A DNA stretch of 64,000 nt. Origin: Acanthopleura granulata. Taxonomy: Eukaryota > Mollusca > Polyplacophora > Chitonida > Chitonidae. The DNA is taken from the NCBI GenBank assembly GCA_016165875.1, contig JABBOT010000001.1, forward strand, positions 12,460,540-12,524,539, given 5' to 3'. Both the position numbers and the translations under genes were made by a program. Numbering within the stretch: the first letter of the stretch is position 1; the number at the start of each line of letters is the position of its first letter. The notes beneath the pieces are model-generated. The model saw only the letters and a list, made by a program, of their open reading frames with translations, had not been told where the DNA came from and ran no database searches. Shown here in pieces: positions 1 through 12,700 of the stretch.

Positions 1-353
1 CTTCAGCGTGCATCTGGTGTTTCCTAGCCATTGAGAGACAAGTGTCTTTAACCTGTCAGTCAGAACCAGCTCCTTTCATTCTTGACTTCATTGTCATTCA
101 TATCGATGGGTAGGTCAAGGACATTTAACATGTCATTTCTTCTCAACTTGCCCTATAATACAACACTACATCATCTTATTCTCCTTACAGTTATGCAGTG
201 AATAGTTACACTGCTGATATGCATTACCAATTTTCCTATACCAGGAAGAGAGGAATAACAACTCTCTGAGTAGTCTAACCACAGTGTAGGCATTACACAT
301 TTTATGCATTCGGCCCATGTTACCATGGTAATATTACTATTTTTTCATTGAAG

Positions 354-1547
354 GTTTTGCGCTCAGATCAGGCTACTCATCAGAGAGATTCTACTGCATT
401 CCATCTGCGTCTGCTGAGTACTGCTTTCTGTAGGTACTGTGTGATGCAGGGTATTGCCCCCAGGGCACTCACTGCAGGTGGCAGTCTGCTGGAGGGAGCT
501 AGCTCCCCTGATGTGCCGGAGGGCCTGTCTGACCTGAGCCGGCTGATGCAGCACCACAGTATAGGAGCAGGAGCGACTAGCCCCTCAGCCAGTACGCAAG
601 AGCCCCGCACATTACCCGCTATGACCAGCTCAGGTGCACCGCTTGCCTCGAGCGTGACTTTCCACTCACACCCACTTCCTACCCAACAACAGCATCAGCA
701 GCAACAACAACAACAACCGCACCAGGAAGTAAGTCGCAGTTCATCGCTAGAGGCGAGCGCAGGTACAGTGCGGTCGCCTGCAGAACTTCCTGGGATGAGT
801 ACTTCAACGCGGGAGAACTTCTTTCAGTACAAATCTGGTCAGGATACTCAGCGGAAGGACAACACGGGCATGCCATATGTGTTGAGCTCCGAGTTTACGA
901 TACTGAAGGACCAGAACATGATCCAGGATGAGAGCCTGGCCCTTCATGGCCAGCACATCCTAGAGCTGGAGAACAAAATCCACATGCTAGAACACTCCAA
1001 CCAGGAGTTCAAGCAAAAAGTCCATTACCTCGAGGAAAAGTTGGCCTTCTATGGTACTTTGGAATCTCGGGCCTGTAACGGCAACTTCTTATGGAAAATG
1101 AAGAACTTCTCGAGACTTCGAAGAGAAGCTGAGATGGGTGAAACCACAGTGCTACACAGTCCTGCATTCTACTCCAGCCTGTACGGTTACAAGATGTGCG
1201 TGCGTGTGAACCTGAACGGAGTGGACACAGCGCGTGGCACGCACATGTCTATATTTGTGCATTTCATGCAAGGTGAATTCGATGACGTTCTAGACTGGCC
1301 ATTCGAAGGGAAAATCATCCTCAGTGTCATTGATCAGAACCCAATTTGTGAAATTCGGCATCACATCGTCGAAACTCTTTTGGCAAAGCCACATCTGGCT
1401 GCATTTCAAAGACCTATGACACAACGAAACCATAAGGGCTTTGGTTACATGGAGTTTGTTCCCTTGCATATCTTAGATAGCTGTTCCTATGTTTTGAATG
1501 ACATTCTCATTATTAAGGCCCAAGTTATACCGGCAAATGCACTGTGA
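354..1547 (+). CDS. TRAF6: TRAF6-like adaptor, 3' terminal exon (partial gene)
   Basis: This is the last coding exon of a TNF-receptor-associated factor. The family links Toll/IL-1 and TNF receptors to NF-kB and MAPK signalling in the cytoplasm. The exon opens after a pyrimidine-rich acceptor (AG at 352-353) and reads about 397 codons to TGA. An unstructured Ser/Pro-rich stretch comes first and includes a Gln-rich run (about bases 684-726). A coiled coil (TRAF-N) follows at about residues 190-235, then a MATH/TRAF-C domain at about 243-393. TRAF6-like hallmarks are the HSPAFY, FVHFMQGE, AFQRP and KGFGY motifs. The Arg of KMCVRV and the Tyr of FGY align with the peptide-binding residues of human TRAF6. 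The RING and zinc-finger exons must lie upstream, outside the window. The long poorly conserved linker before the coil is unlike vertebrate TRAF6. TRAF6 is preferred over other TRAFs from remembered motifs, not from a tree. Confidence 0.86.
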   Translation, partial: VLRSDQATHQRDSTAFHLRLLSTAFCRYCVMQGIAPRALTAGGSLLEGASSPDVPEGLSDLSRLMQHHSIGAGATSPSASTQEPRTLPAMTSSGAPLASSVTFHSHPLPTQQQHQQQQQQQPHQEVSRSSSLEASAGTVRSPAELPGMSTSTRENFFQYKSGQDTQRKDNTGMPYVLSSEFTILKDQNMIQDESLALHGQHILELENKIHMLEHSNQEFKQKVHYLEEKLAFYGTLESRACNGNFLWKMKNFSRLRREAEMGETTVLHSPAFYSSLYGYKMCVRVNLNGVDTARGTHMSIFVHFMQGEFDDVLDWPFEGKIILSVIDQNPICEIRHHIVETLLAKPHLAAFQRPMTQRNHKGFGYMEFVPLHILDSCSYVLNDILIIKAQVIPANAL

Positions 1548-3630
1548 TATGACTGTAGGATTTCAGAGAAACAGTTACATATCTGCATCTAACTGTGTAC
1601 CATGTATTGTGGCATATTAATTATTATGTTACATTATAATATGAAGTCATATTGCATGATCTCTGTATACATATAACATTTTATTGCATCTATGATTATT
1701 TAAATGCATGCAAGTGATTCTGTATTCAGTACGAGTTTGTATTGCTATTAAAACTCCATCCCATTCTATTTAAACCTGTATTGTTCAGATCACCATTCAG
1801 TGCTATGGATTGTTTGAACCCTGTATGTTGTGTTTTTTTTTTTTTAATTTTTTAAATAACTAATTGGTATTCAGCAATATGGCAGTGCTTTTCCATGGAT
1901 TACCAGTATTTGCTATCTTCTATTTAGACATACTTCCCTGGAGGAGGCAACATGATAAAGCCTTTTGACTTCCAGTTTCTAATACTGGCACCCACATCAT
2001 ACCGAACAGACAAAACGATGCACATGTGTATTATTACTTGGCACTTGCGTGTTTATCTGTTGTAGTACATTGCACATTCTATTACATTGTATTTGGCTGC
2101 AATTTTCAATTTGTTTTTTGCCTGTAATTTTATGTGGCGTGCTCTTGGTCGATACAATTTTCAACAATGTTTCTGTTCATTGCCATTGTGTAATAAAAAC
2201 TGTATTCAGGTCTATGTGTTTAATAGCTGTATGCTTGACAAGAAACATTTAGGTATGCATACCAGTACTGCTAGTGTTTAGAGACCAGGTAATGTTTAAT
2301 TTGTATAATTGTAGTGAATTATTGCAGAATGCTCCTGTAAATGTTATACATTTATACGATGGTCAGACGTAGGTGTAATTACTATGTAATTGGTGTGGTC
2401 AACAAATGACCGGTGGTCAACAGGATGAAGACAACTCGCAGTCAGCAGTTTCAGTTTCACTTATAACTTTACTTCATAATCTGTAGTCAGTCTCCTAGGA
2501 TGACTGTTAACCAGCTATGTAAACCAGATGAACTTCTGATCGCTTAATCACCTAAACTCTAGGGGAGGGAGTGGACTGTGTTAACAAGTTGTGTGTGTGT
2601 GGACATATCAGGTAAACTTCTCATTGCTTACTCAACTCCAATTTATAAAATAACAGAGGTCCTGAATGGGATATGAAAGCTATATGAAAGCTTTACCATC
2701 AATACTGATGAGTGCATATAGATGAAAAGTGTTTTGCTTATGTCTATTAACATATTGTGGCTGTTGTTTTTTAGTAGTAGTATTTAAAGACAGTTGTAGA
2801 TGTATCCATGAATCAACATCTTACAACTGAACATCATTCTTTTCTTTTTGAATATGAAGAAGTTGGCAGTTGGTTGGGCTTATCAAGCATTGTTTAGTTC
2901 ATTCTGTTCTCAGTTATATTTCATTGCAAATTAATCCATAGTTACAGTGGCAACATTAGTTGTTCTCTTGACACCATAGCAAGATAGGTCTGTAATATCT
3001 GACGGAGATGTGACAGCTTCGAGCCATGATCATTCATTCGAAAGGTTTGACATTTTAAGCCATAATGACCCATTCATTCTCAAGATATTGTCACAATAAA
3101 CTTGCATTTCTTGAAATATTCATTTATTTATAAATTCCAACTTGCATCATACTTCCTATGTTAAAAATAATTACATATATTTACCCCTCCCCTGTGTATT
3201 TCAGATTGTTAATGTGTTATGAATTGAGGTTTAAGAGATTAATTTAATCCTGATCCACAAATACCACCTCTATGCAATTATAAAATGTGCTATCATGTAG
3301 GTAAAACTTTCATAATGGAGTCTTAAAAGTCATTTATATCCCAACATCAATTTCAGCTCCTAAAGCTGAGATATGATGAGATTTTAGCCACTGTGTTGAT
3401 GCTGTATTGTTGTTCCTTCTAGAAATTAACAAATCCTTGTTTCACGGACTGTGGTTGTGCACGTGCCCAGATGTATTAAACAAGGAACGATACAAAACGA
3501 TGATGGTGGCTATATAAAAAGCAAATGGTTTTACGAATGTTGCAGCAATGTACATCTTGTATAGTGCCAGATATATTCATGCATGCCCTGTCCTACTATG
3601 TATCTTTTTTGAATAAAGGTAAATTAAGAA
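1548..3630 (+). other. Probable 3' UTR of the TRAF6-like gene
   Basis: AT-rich non-coding sequence follows the stop. Candidate poly(A) signals are AATAAA at 2192-2197 and AATAAA at 3612-3617. The second is followed by a T-rich stretch, so a 3' UTR of about 0.6 to 2.1 kb is plausible. No convincing ORF is present on either strand. The transcript end is inferred. Confidence 0.5.
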
Positions 3631-4009
3631 CATTTGACTTTGTGGAGTTTTGTTAACCCTTTGAAACCCAGATGCCGTGGCATTATTAATCTATGACCCT
3701 GGGTTCCCCACTAATTAACATTCAGTGTCCTTATCGGAGTTAACGGGCATTCGTCATAAGCCGGAAAAGCGGCTTGTGGGGTTCTAAAGACTGATGCTGT
3801 TTATTAGCTACTGCCTTTATTAGTACCTTTAAATGTATGAATTTGGTTCAAGGTGGTGCATGTGGGCTTACTTGAGACCATACTACTTGGGTACCACGGA
3901 ATCACCCGAACTTGTCAAACCTTAACATGAGCCTTGCCCATTAATAACACCAGTGGCTGTCACGACCCTGGCTGGTTCATTTGGAGAAGCATCACACTCG
4001 GCACAGTCA

Positions 4010-4255
4010 CCCTTTGACCGCTGAACTAGAGCCTCCACGGCCAATTGCTTCAAGGGCTAGTGCATGACAATGTCTCAGGAGTCTCTCAGCAATGCTGTGA
4101 GTTCGTCCAGCTCAAGTTGGCTTCCTCTGCGGACGTGTATGGGAATGTTCCGTCCCGACCTGTGTCTAATTTCCTCCCACCATAATGTTGGTCATCATCA
4201 TGAAATATTCTTGAGTATGGTGTAAAGCACCAATCAAATGCATAGATAAACAAAA
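4010..4255 (+). mobile_element. Degenerate tRNA-derived SINE copy
   Basis: The 3' half carries the body shared with other copies in this window: a TCCCACCATAATG block, then a TGAAATATTCTTGAGTA block, then CACCAATCAAATG running into an A-rich tail. The 5' half is diverged. The same body occurs, in either orientation and often truncated, near 11540, 13303, 17795 and 54768. Traces also occur near 4430, 37600 and 37930. The spacer between the TRAF6-like 3' end and the satellites (3631-4807) shows nothing else recognisable. Confidence 0.55.
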
Positions 4256-4807
4256 AATGACCACTGAGGTTGCATGCTCTAATCCAGCATTCATCAGTGG
4301 GATGTACCTAGTGACGGGCACTTTTCCCCTGCTTTTTCCAGATTGCATCCACTGATACCATGAAACACAAGCCTGCTCAAAAACGAAATTGAGAACGGAA
4401 ATCACTTAAAGAACTCATTGACTAATTTATGTACGAACACTGTGCTCAAGAATTTTTCACATTAACAACAGCGGTCAGGTTTATGGGTGGAGGAAACTTG
4501 AGTGTCTTTAGTTACCCACCAACCTTTGCCAGGTACCCGACAAACGACATAAAGCGTTTCACACAGTGAGAGCTGGATTTGAAGTGTCGACTTCCTTCGT
4601 AAAGAGCCTAAAATTCAAGTAGCCAGGGCTTTTACTGAGCTGGGTTATGGGAAAAACAACAATAAATCAAAGGGTATGTGTGCACATTATGTTCATAATG
4701 ACCAATTCAAATAACAGAATTGTGTCTACCAAAACATGCTTTCTGTATTTGAGTTCAAAACCTTGGTTATTAATCTTGGTTCAGCCTTTCTTCACCAACT
4801 AAGCCTT

Positions 4808-5477
4808 GAGTGTGACTGTCAGCTATTGGTTGTCAGTTACCAGAGTATTTGTGATCATTCACGTCTAGGTCACTGAGTGTGACTGTCAGCTGTTGGTTGT
4901 CAGTTACCAGAGTATTTGTGATCATTCACGTCTAGGTCACTGAGTGTGACTGTCAGCTGTTGGTTGTCAGTTACCAGAGTATTTGTGATCATTCACGTCT
5001 AGGTCACTGAGTGTCACTGTCAGTTATTGGTTGTCAGTTACCAGAGTATTTGTGATCATTCACGTCTAGGTCACTGAGTGTGACTGTCAGTTATTGGTTG
5101 TCAGTTACCAGAGTATTTGTGATCATTCACGTCTAGGTCACTGAGTGTGACTGTCAGCTGTTGGTTGTCAGTTACCAGAGTATTTGTGATCATTCACGTC
5201 TAGGTCACTGAGTGTGACTGTCAGCTGTTGGTTGTCAGTTACCAGAGTATTTGTGATCATTCACGTCTAGGTCACTGAGTGTCACTGTCAGTTATTGGTT
5301 GTCAGTTACCAGAGTATTTGTGATCATTCACGTCTAGGTCACTGAGTGTGACTGTCAGTTATTGGTTGTCAGTTACCAGAGTATTTGTGATCATTCACGT
5401 CTAGGTCACTGAGTGTGACTGTCAGCTGTTGGTTGTCAGTTACCAGAGTATTTGTGATCATTCACGTCTAGGTCACT
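4808..5477. repeat. 67-bp tandem repeat, 10 copies, higher-order structure
   Basis: Ten head-to-tail units of exactly 67 bp, each ending in the motif CATTCACGTCTAGGTCACT. Units differ mainly at two sites (TGTGAC or TGTCAC; GCTGTT, GTTATT or GCTATT). The order of variants shows that units 2-5 and 6-9 are the same four-unit block of 268 bp. The array lies between the convergent TRAF6-like and ACSS3 genes. Confidence 0.95.
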
Positions 5478-6040
5478 AAAGCTTGCAAACCTTATGGTGG
5501 GAGACGGGTTTTTCTCGAATGTAACTGTGTTTCTGAATCATGATCCTCTCCTCTGTGTGAAGGATTCTCTGCACATTCACATGTAGGTCACTATAGCTGC
5601 AAACCTTATGGTGGGAGACGGGTTTTTCTCAAATGTAACTGTGTTTCTGAATGATGATCCTCTCCTCTGTGTGAAGGATTCTCTGCACATTCACATGTAG
5701 GTCACTATAGCTGCAAACCTTATGGTGGGAGACGGGTTTTTCTCAAATGTAACTGTGTTTCTGAATGATGATCCTCTCCTCTGTGTGAAAGATTCTCTGC
5801 ACATTCACAAGTAGGTCACTATAGCTTGCAAACCTTATGGTGGGAGACGGGTTTTTCTCAAATGTAACTGTGTTTCTGAATCATGATCCTCTCCTCTGTG
5901 TGAAGGATTCTCTGCACATTCACATGTAGGTCACTATAGCTTGCAAACCTTATGGTGGGAGACGGGTTTTACTCAAATGTAACTGTGTTTCTGAATGATG
6001 ATCCTCTCCTCTGTGTGAAGGATTCTCTGCACATTCACGT
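5471..6040. repeat. About 115-bp tandem repeat, 5 copies
   Basis: Five units begin at the GCAAACCTTATGGTGGGAGA block and end with CATTCACATGTAGGTCACT. They follow the 67-bp array directly. The two otherwise unrelated units share the junction motif CATTCAC-TAGGTCACT. From 6041 to about 6420 nothing recognisable is present. Confidence 0.93.
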
Positions 6041-6422
6041 GATTCGCCAGTTCAAGCCTTCCTGTTTCAAATTCTCCCTTCTGAATTAGTCCAGTTGATA
6101 ATTTTGAACCGATTGCATTGCATGTCACAACTGGTTGTTTCTTTGTCTTTTGGCCATTCCAGAGCTGAGCTTCTGTGCCAGGGTGGTTTTAATGTTATGT
6201 TTATATTGCTGCCACATGTAAAAATTGTCGTGAAACAAAGTAAAATGGACAGTAATATCACTTAAAGTGTACAGTAAACTTCTGTGTAAGCAGCCATATT
6301 CATTAATGCTGTGATGGCAATTTTACAATGTATAGTATTGCAATTTCAATGTATGAACCTGTCCAATCTTCTGCCAGTCCTCTTCTCTTACTGGCCAGGG
6401 GCACTGTAACAACTTGTCTTCT

Positions 6423-6763
6423 TTAATGAATGGATATACTGTGGTAACTTGATATCAGGCATTACAGTCCAGCCCAATCTTGTTTGAGGCCTCTTTTTTA
6501 ATGGATGGATATACTATAGCACCTTGATATCATCAGACATTAGAGGCCAACATTATCTTCTGTGAGGCCTATTTTTTTTCAATGGCTGGATATAGGGCAG
6601 CAACTTGATATCATCAAGCATTACTAGCCAGCCCTATCAACTAGAAGGCCTGTTTTTTACTGGTTGGATATACTGTAGCAGCTTGATATCAAGCATTACT
6701 AGCCAGCCCTATCAACTGTGAGCCCTGTTCTTGACTGGCTGGGCATACTGCAGCAGCTTGATA
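6423..6763 (-). repeat. About 75-bp repeats copied from the end of the last ACSS3 exon
   Basis: Downstream of the ACSS3 stop codon on the minus strand lie about five diverged copies of the final coding segment. They include the stop region (GTAATGCTTGATATCAAGC in the nearest copies) and the GGATATAC block, seen on the plus strand near 6432, 6505, 6583, 6664 and 6736. If transcribed they form a repetitive 3' UTR. No clear AATAAA was found here. Confidence 0.85.
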
Positions 6764-9700
6764 TCAAGCATTACGAGCAAGCCCTATCTCTTGTAAGGCT
6801 TCTTTAATGGCCGGATATACTGTGGCATCTTCTATTGTTACTGGAATCTGAAATGAAAAATTTTTGAATAAATATCAGTTCTAAATGAAAAACATCATCC
6901 AGGGCAACTAGACTGGTATAACAACAGTAACATGGTATAACAGTTTTAGTTGCCCTGAATGTAAAGCATCCTATATTGGCAAAACAGAAAGAAGCTTAAG
7001 AAAACAGTTCGAAGAACATTCTCGTAGTGAAAACAATGAAATATACTGCCATGTTCAAAACTGTGAATCTTTTAGCTACTTCTTGACAATACATATCCTA
7101 GCGCAGCCAGAAACACAATCATGAGATTTAGTACAAACCTTATTATGTAACACACAAATCACTGACAGAGCCAGTCACTGGCGCCCGCTTCTGTTCAAAG
7201 AAGCTTTTTCAAGAAAAACATGGAAACCTCAACTTAACTCTGGACTTTGTGCCGGTAAACAACTGAATGCATTCAACTAAGTACCACCTCCCTTTGCTGC
7301 ACTCACTGTTCATGCCAGTTTGAATATTTTTAACATTACTTCTTTTTCATGTTTTCATATTTTTGGGGTTTTATTGTTAACATAGTCCACTGTACATATA
7401 CAGGATGTTCCAAAAAAATGTTCTCACTCTTTGATTGCCCATTACTCCTGTATCTTGTTTTCATGTAGGTATTTCCTGACATAGATACAAATCTCATGAG
7501 TTAAATTAAAGAAAATAACATTAAATTTCAGAAAATTAAATGGCATAAAAGAAACACTGAAACAAAAGCAAAAAATATATGAGTAATGGGCAGTCAAGGG
7601 GTGAGCACATTTTTTGGGGACACCCTTTATACAGTCCTCTGTAATGTTAGTGCATCATGTCTTGATAATGGTTTTGAATTAAACCGAAATATCAACCAAA
7701 ATGGCATCCTTATTCGGAGTTACCTCACTTCAGATATTCCAACCAGAGTGGTGTTTACTGGTTGGTTCTGGAGGTACACTGTATGTCCATACAATGATAA
7801 AAGCACATTGTAAAGGTAACACAAAATCGTAATATATCCCTGTATTCTGCCTGATGATTGCAAGCTCACCTGACCATGTCTATAATGGTGCCTCACCTGG
7901 AATGGCTGACTGGCAGCTAAGGCTGCGATTGTACTGCGGGGAATTTTGCCAGAGCGAGTTTTGGGTAGCTTTGGAACAACTACTGCATGTTTGAAGCTGG
8001 CCACTGCACCAATGTTGTCACGAACCATCTGTAGAACTTCCTGAACAACCTGAGTGGGAGACTTCTCAACATCTGCCAGGGAAAACACAGATCAACATGC
8101 ATCAGAAACTAATCCCCAATCGTTACCATTAAACAAACATTCACTTGAGATGGAACATGCTCTGACTGGTTATAGCATTTGCATCAACTTGAAAATATAT
8201 ATGTGTATGTCCACGCTTCTTCAAAAAAGTTTGAAGCTGAATCGTCCCCATTCTATTTTTCACTTTACTTAATTGAATGATATACCGGAACCTCTGATAT
8301 GAAAAAAAAGATGCCAACAAAACAATGCATGAGTATATTTACCTGTAGAAAATAAAAATATATTTATCATCAAAATATCTAAGAAGAAAACTGAACATCA
8401 CTTGACTGCCCTAGAATAGCGCTACTCTGCCAAAATATGCGTGCTGTAACTGTGTCCTTTCCAGTTTTGAGGCCCAATGTTTAACTTCCCATTCCACACT
8501 CCAATTTTTAGTCTGTATGCTGGATCCAAACTCTTCTCCTCCAAAAGGCTACAGCTTAAGTTAGAGTGCTGGGTCAGTTTGAAATGCTCACATCACATGG
8601 TAATTATCAATTCTTGTCGCATGGAGGGGTCTGATGGGAAGATATGGAACTAATCCCATCATAGTTCGGTGTGTGACTACACTTGATTGCTGCACAAAAC
8701 AGTTATACAACCAGGATGATGTCATACACTAGGGGGAATATCAAGGGCAGATAAGCATGTAGAGAATACTAAGCTTCACAAAACTTTAAAAAAGTATATT
8801 CTTTAAAAAATCCAATGATTTTCAATCTTTCCATCGCTTTGGTTCCATGTTACAGATACCTCTAGGATATAACGAGCCAATTTAAGTCTGACGTAAATGT
8901 AGGAATGTATAAAGAGGTGGTTTCCAATCAGTACTCAAACAATTATGTATTTATAGATTAACTTAGAAATGAGCCCTGGTCCCAGTATGTTTCATTTAGA
9001 CAATGGCAGTGATGTCTTGTTAGCGTAAAAACGGGGTGAAAACACGGATTTTAAGCAAACAACTATTCTGACCTCAGCACCAACAGACCCAGTGGCGCTT
9101 GACCTTTGAGAGCGTCAGCCATGCCTACAACAGCTACTGACTACACACAGAATACTGGTCATTACCTGACTTCAGCACCAACACACCCTGTGGCACTTGA
9201 CCTTTGAGAGGTCAAGTGCCACTGGGTCTGTTGGTACTGACTACACACAGAATACTGGTCATTACCGGACTTCAGTACCAACAGATCCTGTGGCACTTGA
9301 CCTTTGAGAGTGTCAGCCATGCCAATAACAGCTACCAAGAACACACAGACTACCGGTCATTACCTGACTTCAGCACCAACAGACCCAGTGGCACTTGACC
9401 TTTGAGAGTGTCAGCCATGCCTACAACAGCTGCCTCGGCTATGTCTCCATGTTCTAATACAGCCTGTAACAGGAAAACACACATCAACAAGTCAGAAGTC
9501 AATAGTTCTCTCATCCAGACAGTTGATTTTAGCCAGGCATGCAGCAAACGATAACTGGTTTAAATCAAAGTAGATGTCCATCATCCAAAGAAAACAATCT
9601 GAAAACAATGGAAAAGGTCATATTTGTCTAGAAAGAAAATAGTCCCCACCTCAGTAGAATGTCATTATGTATACGACCTTCAGTTGGAAGCAAACAAAAA

Positions 9701-12700
9701 AACAAATAAAACATGGAAATGTAGGGGCAACATTTGCTATTCCTTCTTTTTGTATAGACAACACTGATTTCGTACAAACTGTCCTCAAAACTGGACATGG
9801 AAAGGGGACACAACTGACAAGGGACATCACTGTAATTATTTACCTCTTCAAGTCCTCCAGCAGACATCCTGTGTCCAGCCACATTGATGACATCATCAGC
9901 CCGTGACATCACGGCAATGTAACCATTACAGTCACGGAAACCAGAGTCCATGGTGTCATAGTAACCCTGCACACACGTTGCAATAACACACATTTCATTA
10001 GCAATGCTAAACATTCATCTTATGAGCTAAGCCTCACTAATGCTAAACCTCTATGATACATGAGATTCTGTGGCTTTGGACTCAATGTCACAAAACTCAG
10101 GTCTACATGTACGTACTGCACATTTAATTCAGTGTACTTAATGTGGGCCTATTTACTGGACATTCACTCCAGGTTACTCATACTTCCTGAATACTTACTC
10201 CAGGTCACCTGTCTTGACGGAATGTGCATGCCAGTTTACAAGTACTTTCATGCACTCAACATTTACTTCAGTTTATGTGTACTTACTGAACACTTACTCC
10301 AGGTCACCTGTCTTGACAGAATGTACATGCTAGTTTACAAGTACTTTCATGCACTCAACATTTACTTCAGTTTATGTGTACTTCCTGAACACTTACTCCA
10401 GGTTACCTGTCTTGACGGAATGTACATGCTAGTTTACAAGTACTTTCATGCACTCAACATTTACTTCAGTTTATGTGTACTTACTGAACACTTACTCCAG
10501 GTTACCTGTCTTGATGGAATGTACATGCTAGTTTACAAGTACTTTCATGCACTCAACATTTACTTTAGTTTATGTGCACTTGCTGAGTACTTACTCCAGG
10601 GTACATGTACTTACATACACTGAACACCTATTCCAGTCTACATGTACTTACCAGATACTGACTTCAGTTCACATGTACTTTCTGGATATTTACTCCAGTT
10701 TACATATACCTGCTAGATATTTTCTCTAGTTTACAAGTATTTACTGGATATTTATTTCAGCATAAATGTACTTTCTGAATATTTACTTCAGTTTACATGT
10801 ACCTGCTAGATATTTTCTTTAGTTTACATGTACTTACTGGATATTTATTCTAGTTTACATGTACTTACTGGGTATTTTCTAAAGAAAGTGTCCACAAACT
10901 TATCATCATTCTCCCACAGAGTTGACAAGCTACCAGGAGGCAGAGGTAACCTGCCAAAACCAAGAGGAAATCAATCTGTTCATGAACATACAAGTACCTG
11001 TTTTAAACATAAAGGGATTTGGAAATTAACATAGTGCTGTATCTTCTCATACATGGGAATAATGTATTAAGTCAATAATCCCACATCACATGACGTCGAA
11101 TAGGTATGATTAAAATATTTAGGGGGCAGATCTTGAAAAGAAAAACTGAAACATTTGTGTCAGCAAGGAAATTCTCACAAAGCGATGCTAATTGTAGCAT
11201 GGATTAAAGATATGGGCTGACCACAACACTACATTACACACGGAGAAGATCTGTACTTGAGAGCAACGAAACACTTACTTGATCACTATCTGTCCCAACT
11301 CACTGGGGTCTGCCTCAGAATGGTCAGGGCGTACGACCCGCACTGCAAAGACACACATACAACATGTAGCACGTGGCTCACAGATGGGTGGTTGTGTAGG
11401 AGCTGCATCTGTTGTATGATACATTTCTGTGAGTTGGTTAACAGATAATTTAGTATTCACTAAAAGTCCTTTCAACTGAAAACAGAAATTGCTGAAATCC
11501 TAACTTGGTTCACTTAGTATCCTTCAATGTGTGGATTTCCACCGGGCTCTCCCACCATAATACTGGCCACCGTCGTATAAGTGAAATATTATTGAGTACG
11601 GCATAAAACACTAATCAAATAAATGGATCAACTTACCATCCCAGCCTGGAACTGGTCTTCCTGCGACCCCGCTGGGAGGATTGAGAGACATCCCCAGCCC
11701 TGAACAGGTCGCTGTTATGGCCCAACCTGTCTCTGAAAATTGTAAACCAGACATCCAGATGAGAGAAACCATGCATGAATGCCTCTTAAATGAGAAGATC
11801 GGGGAAGTATAAAGTAAATTGTTGTGAATATGTTCTATAAGAAACATACACTTCATCGCTGTAAGCTCATACTGCTGTCAGAGGACACCGACATTTTACC
11901 GACACAATGCTGACTGATTGATGTGAGTCAGGCCATTTGCTCTCTAGCTATATCAGGCCTGTCAGTATTTGATGTGCTGTTTGTACAGTGAAAATCTACA
12001 CACTGTGGCATCCTGCCAAGTTTTTGTTGTTGTCTGTGCACTATCAAAACAAACGGCTGCAACCACCCGTCCTTAACTGAGTTGAATTCTCATCGGTAGG
12101 GCCTATATGAGTAGTGTTATGTCCATTCAAAAGATAGAATGGTAATGATTTAAGGGCCCCATTCATGTCATATCAGCTAATCTGGCTTTATACAATCCTG
12201 TGTCTTAATTGATCAAATTTTTTCACAGTTACGTCCCCTTTCACACGGAGGTATTTATTATTCGTGGTTCAATATGTGTTATGAGCTACCTTAGAATTTG
12301 TTACCTCGGAACTAAAAAAGTCTAAAACAAAGTTTAAGATTAAACGGTCATTTTTAAATCTTAATCCATACTCTTTTACCACAAATTCCCAAATACTAAT
12401 CCGGTCTACTTTGTGTATTTTGAGTATTTTGTGTTGCTGCTCACTGATGATGAGTTGAAATATCAGGAAATTTCCATCATCTCTTCAGTAGCCATCCTTA
12501 CATTTCCATGAAATCAACAAGCACTCTGGAGGTATTATTTTCACAATTCATGTTTCCTTCCAATCTGCTGCCATATGAGCAGCCACATGAACTGTGAGCT
12601 GACAACAAACCAAAAATGAAATGGCCACAAAGTTAAACTTGGTCGGTAACTTTTCTCAGAAAAGGCACGCACAAAGCTTCAATTCAGAAATAACAAGACA

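Noticed and set aside
10060..10623. 187-codon plus-strand frame with internal repeats
   Set aside because: The 99-bp tandem units are a multiple of three, so the frame stays open by chance; it is antisense in an ACSS3 intron and has no domain.
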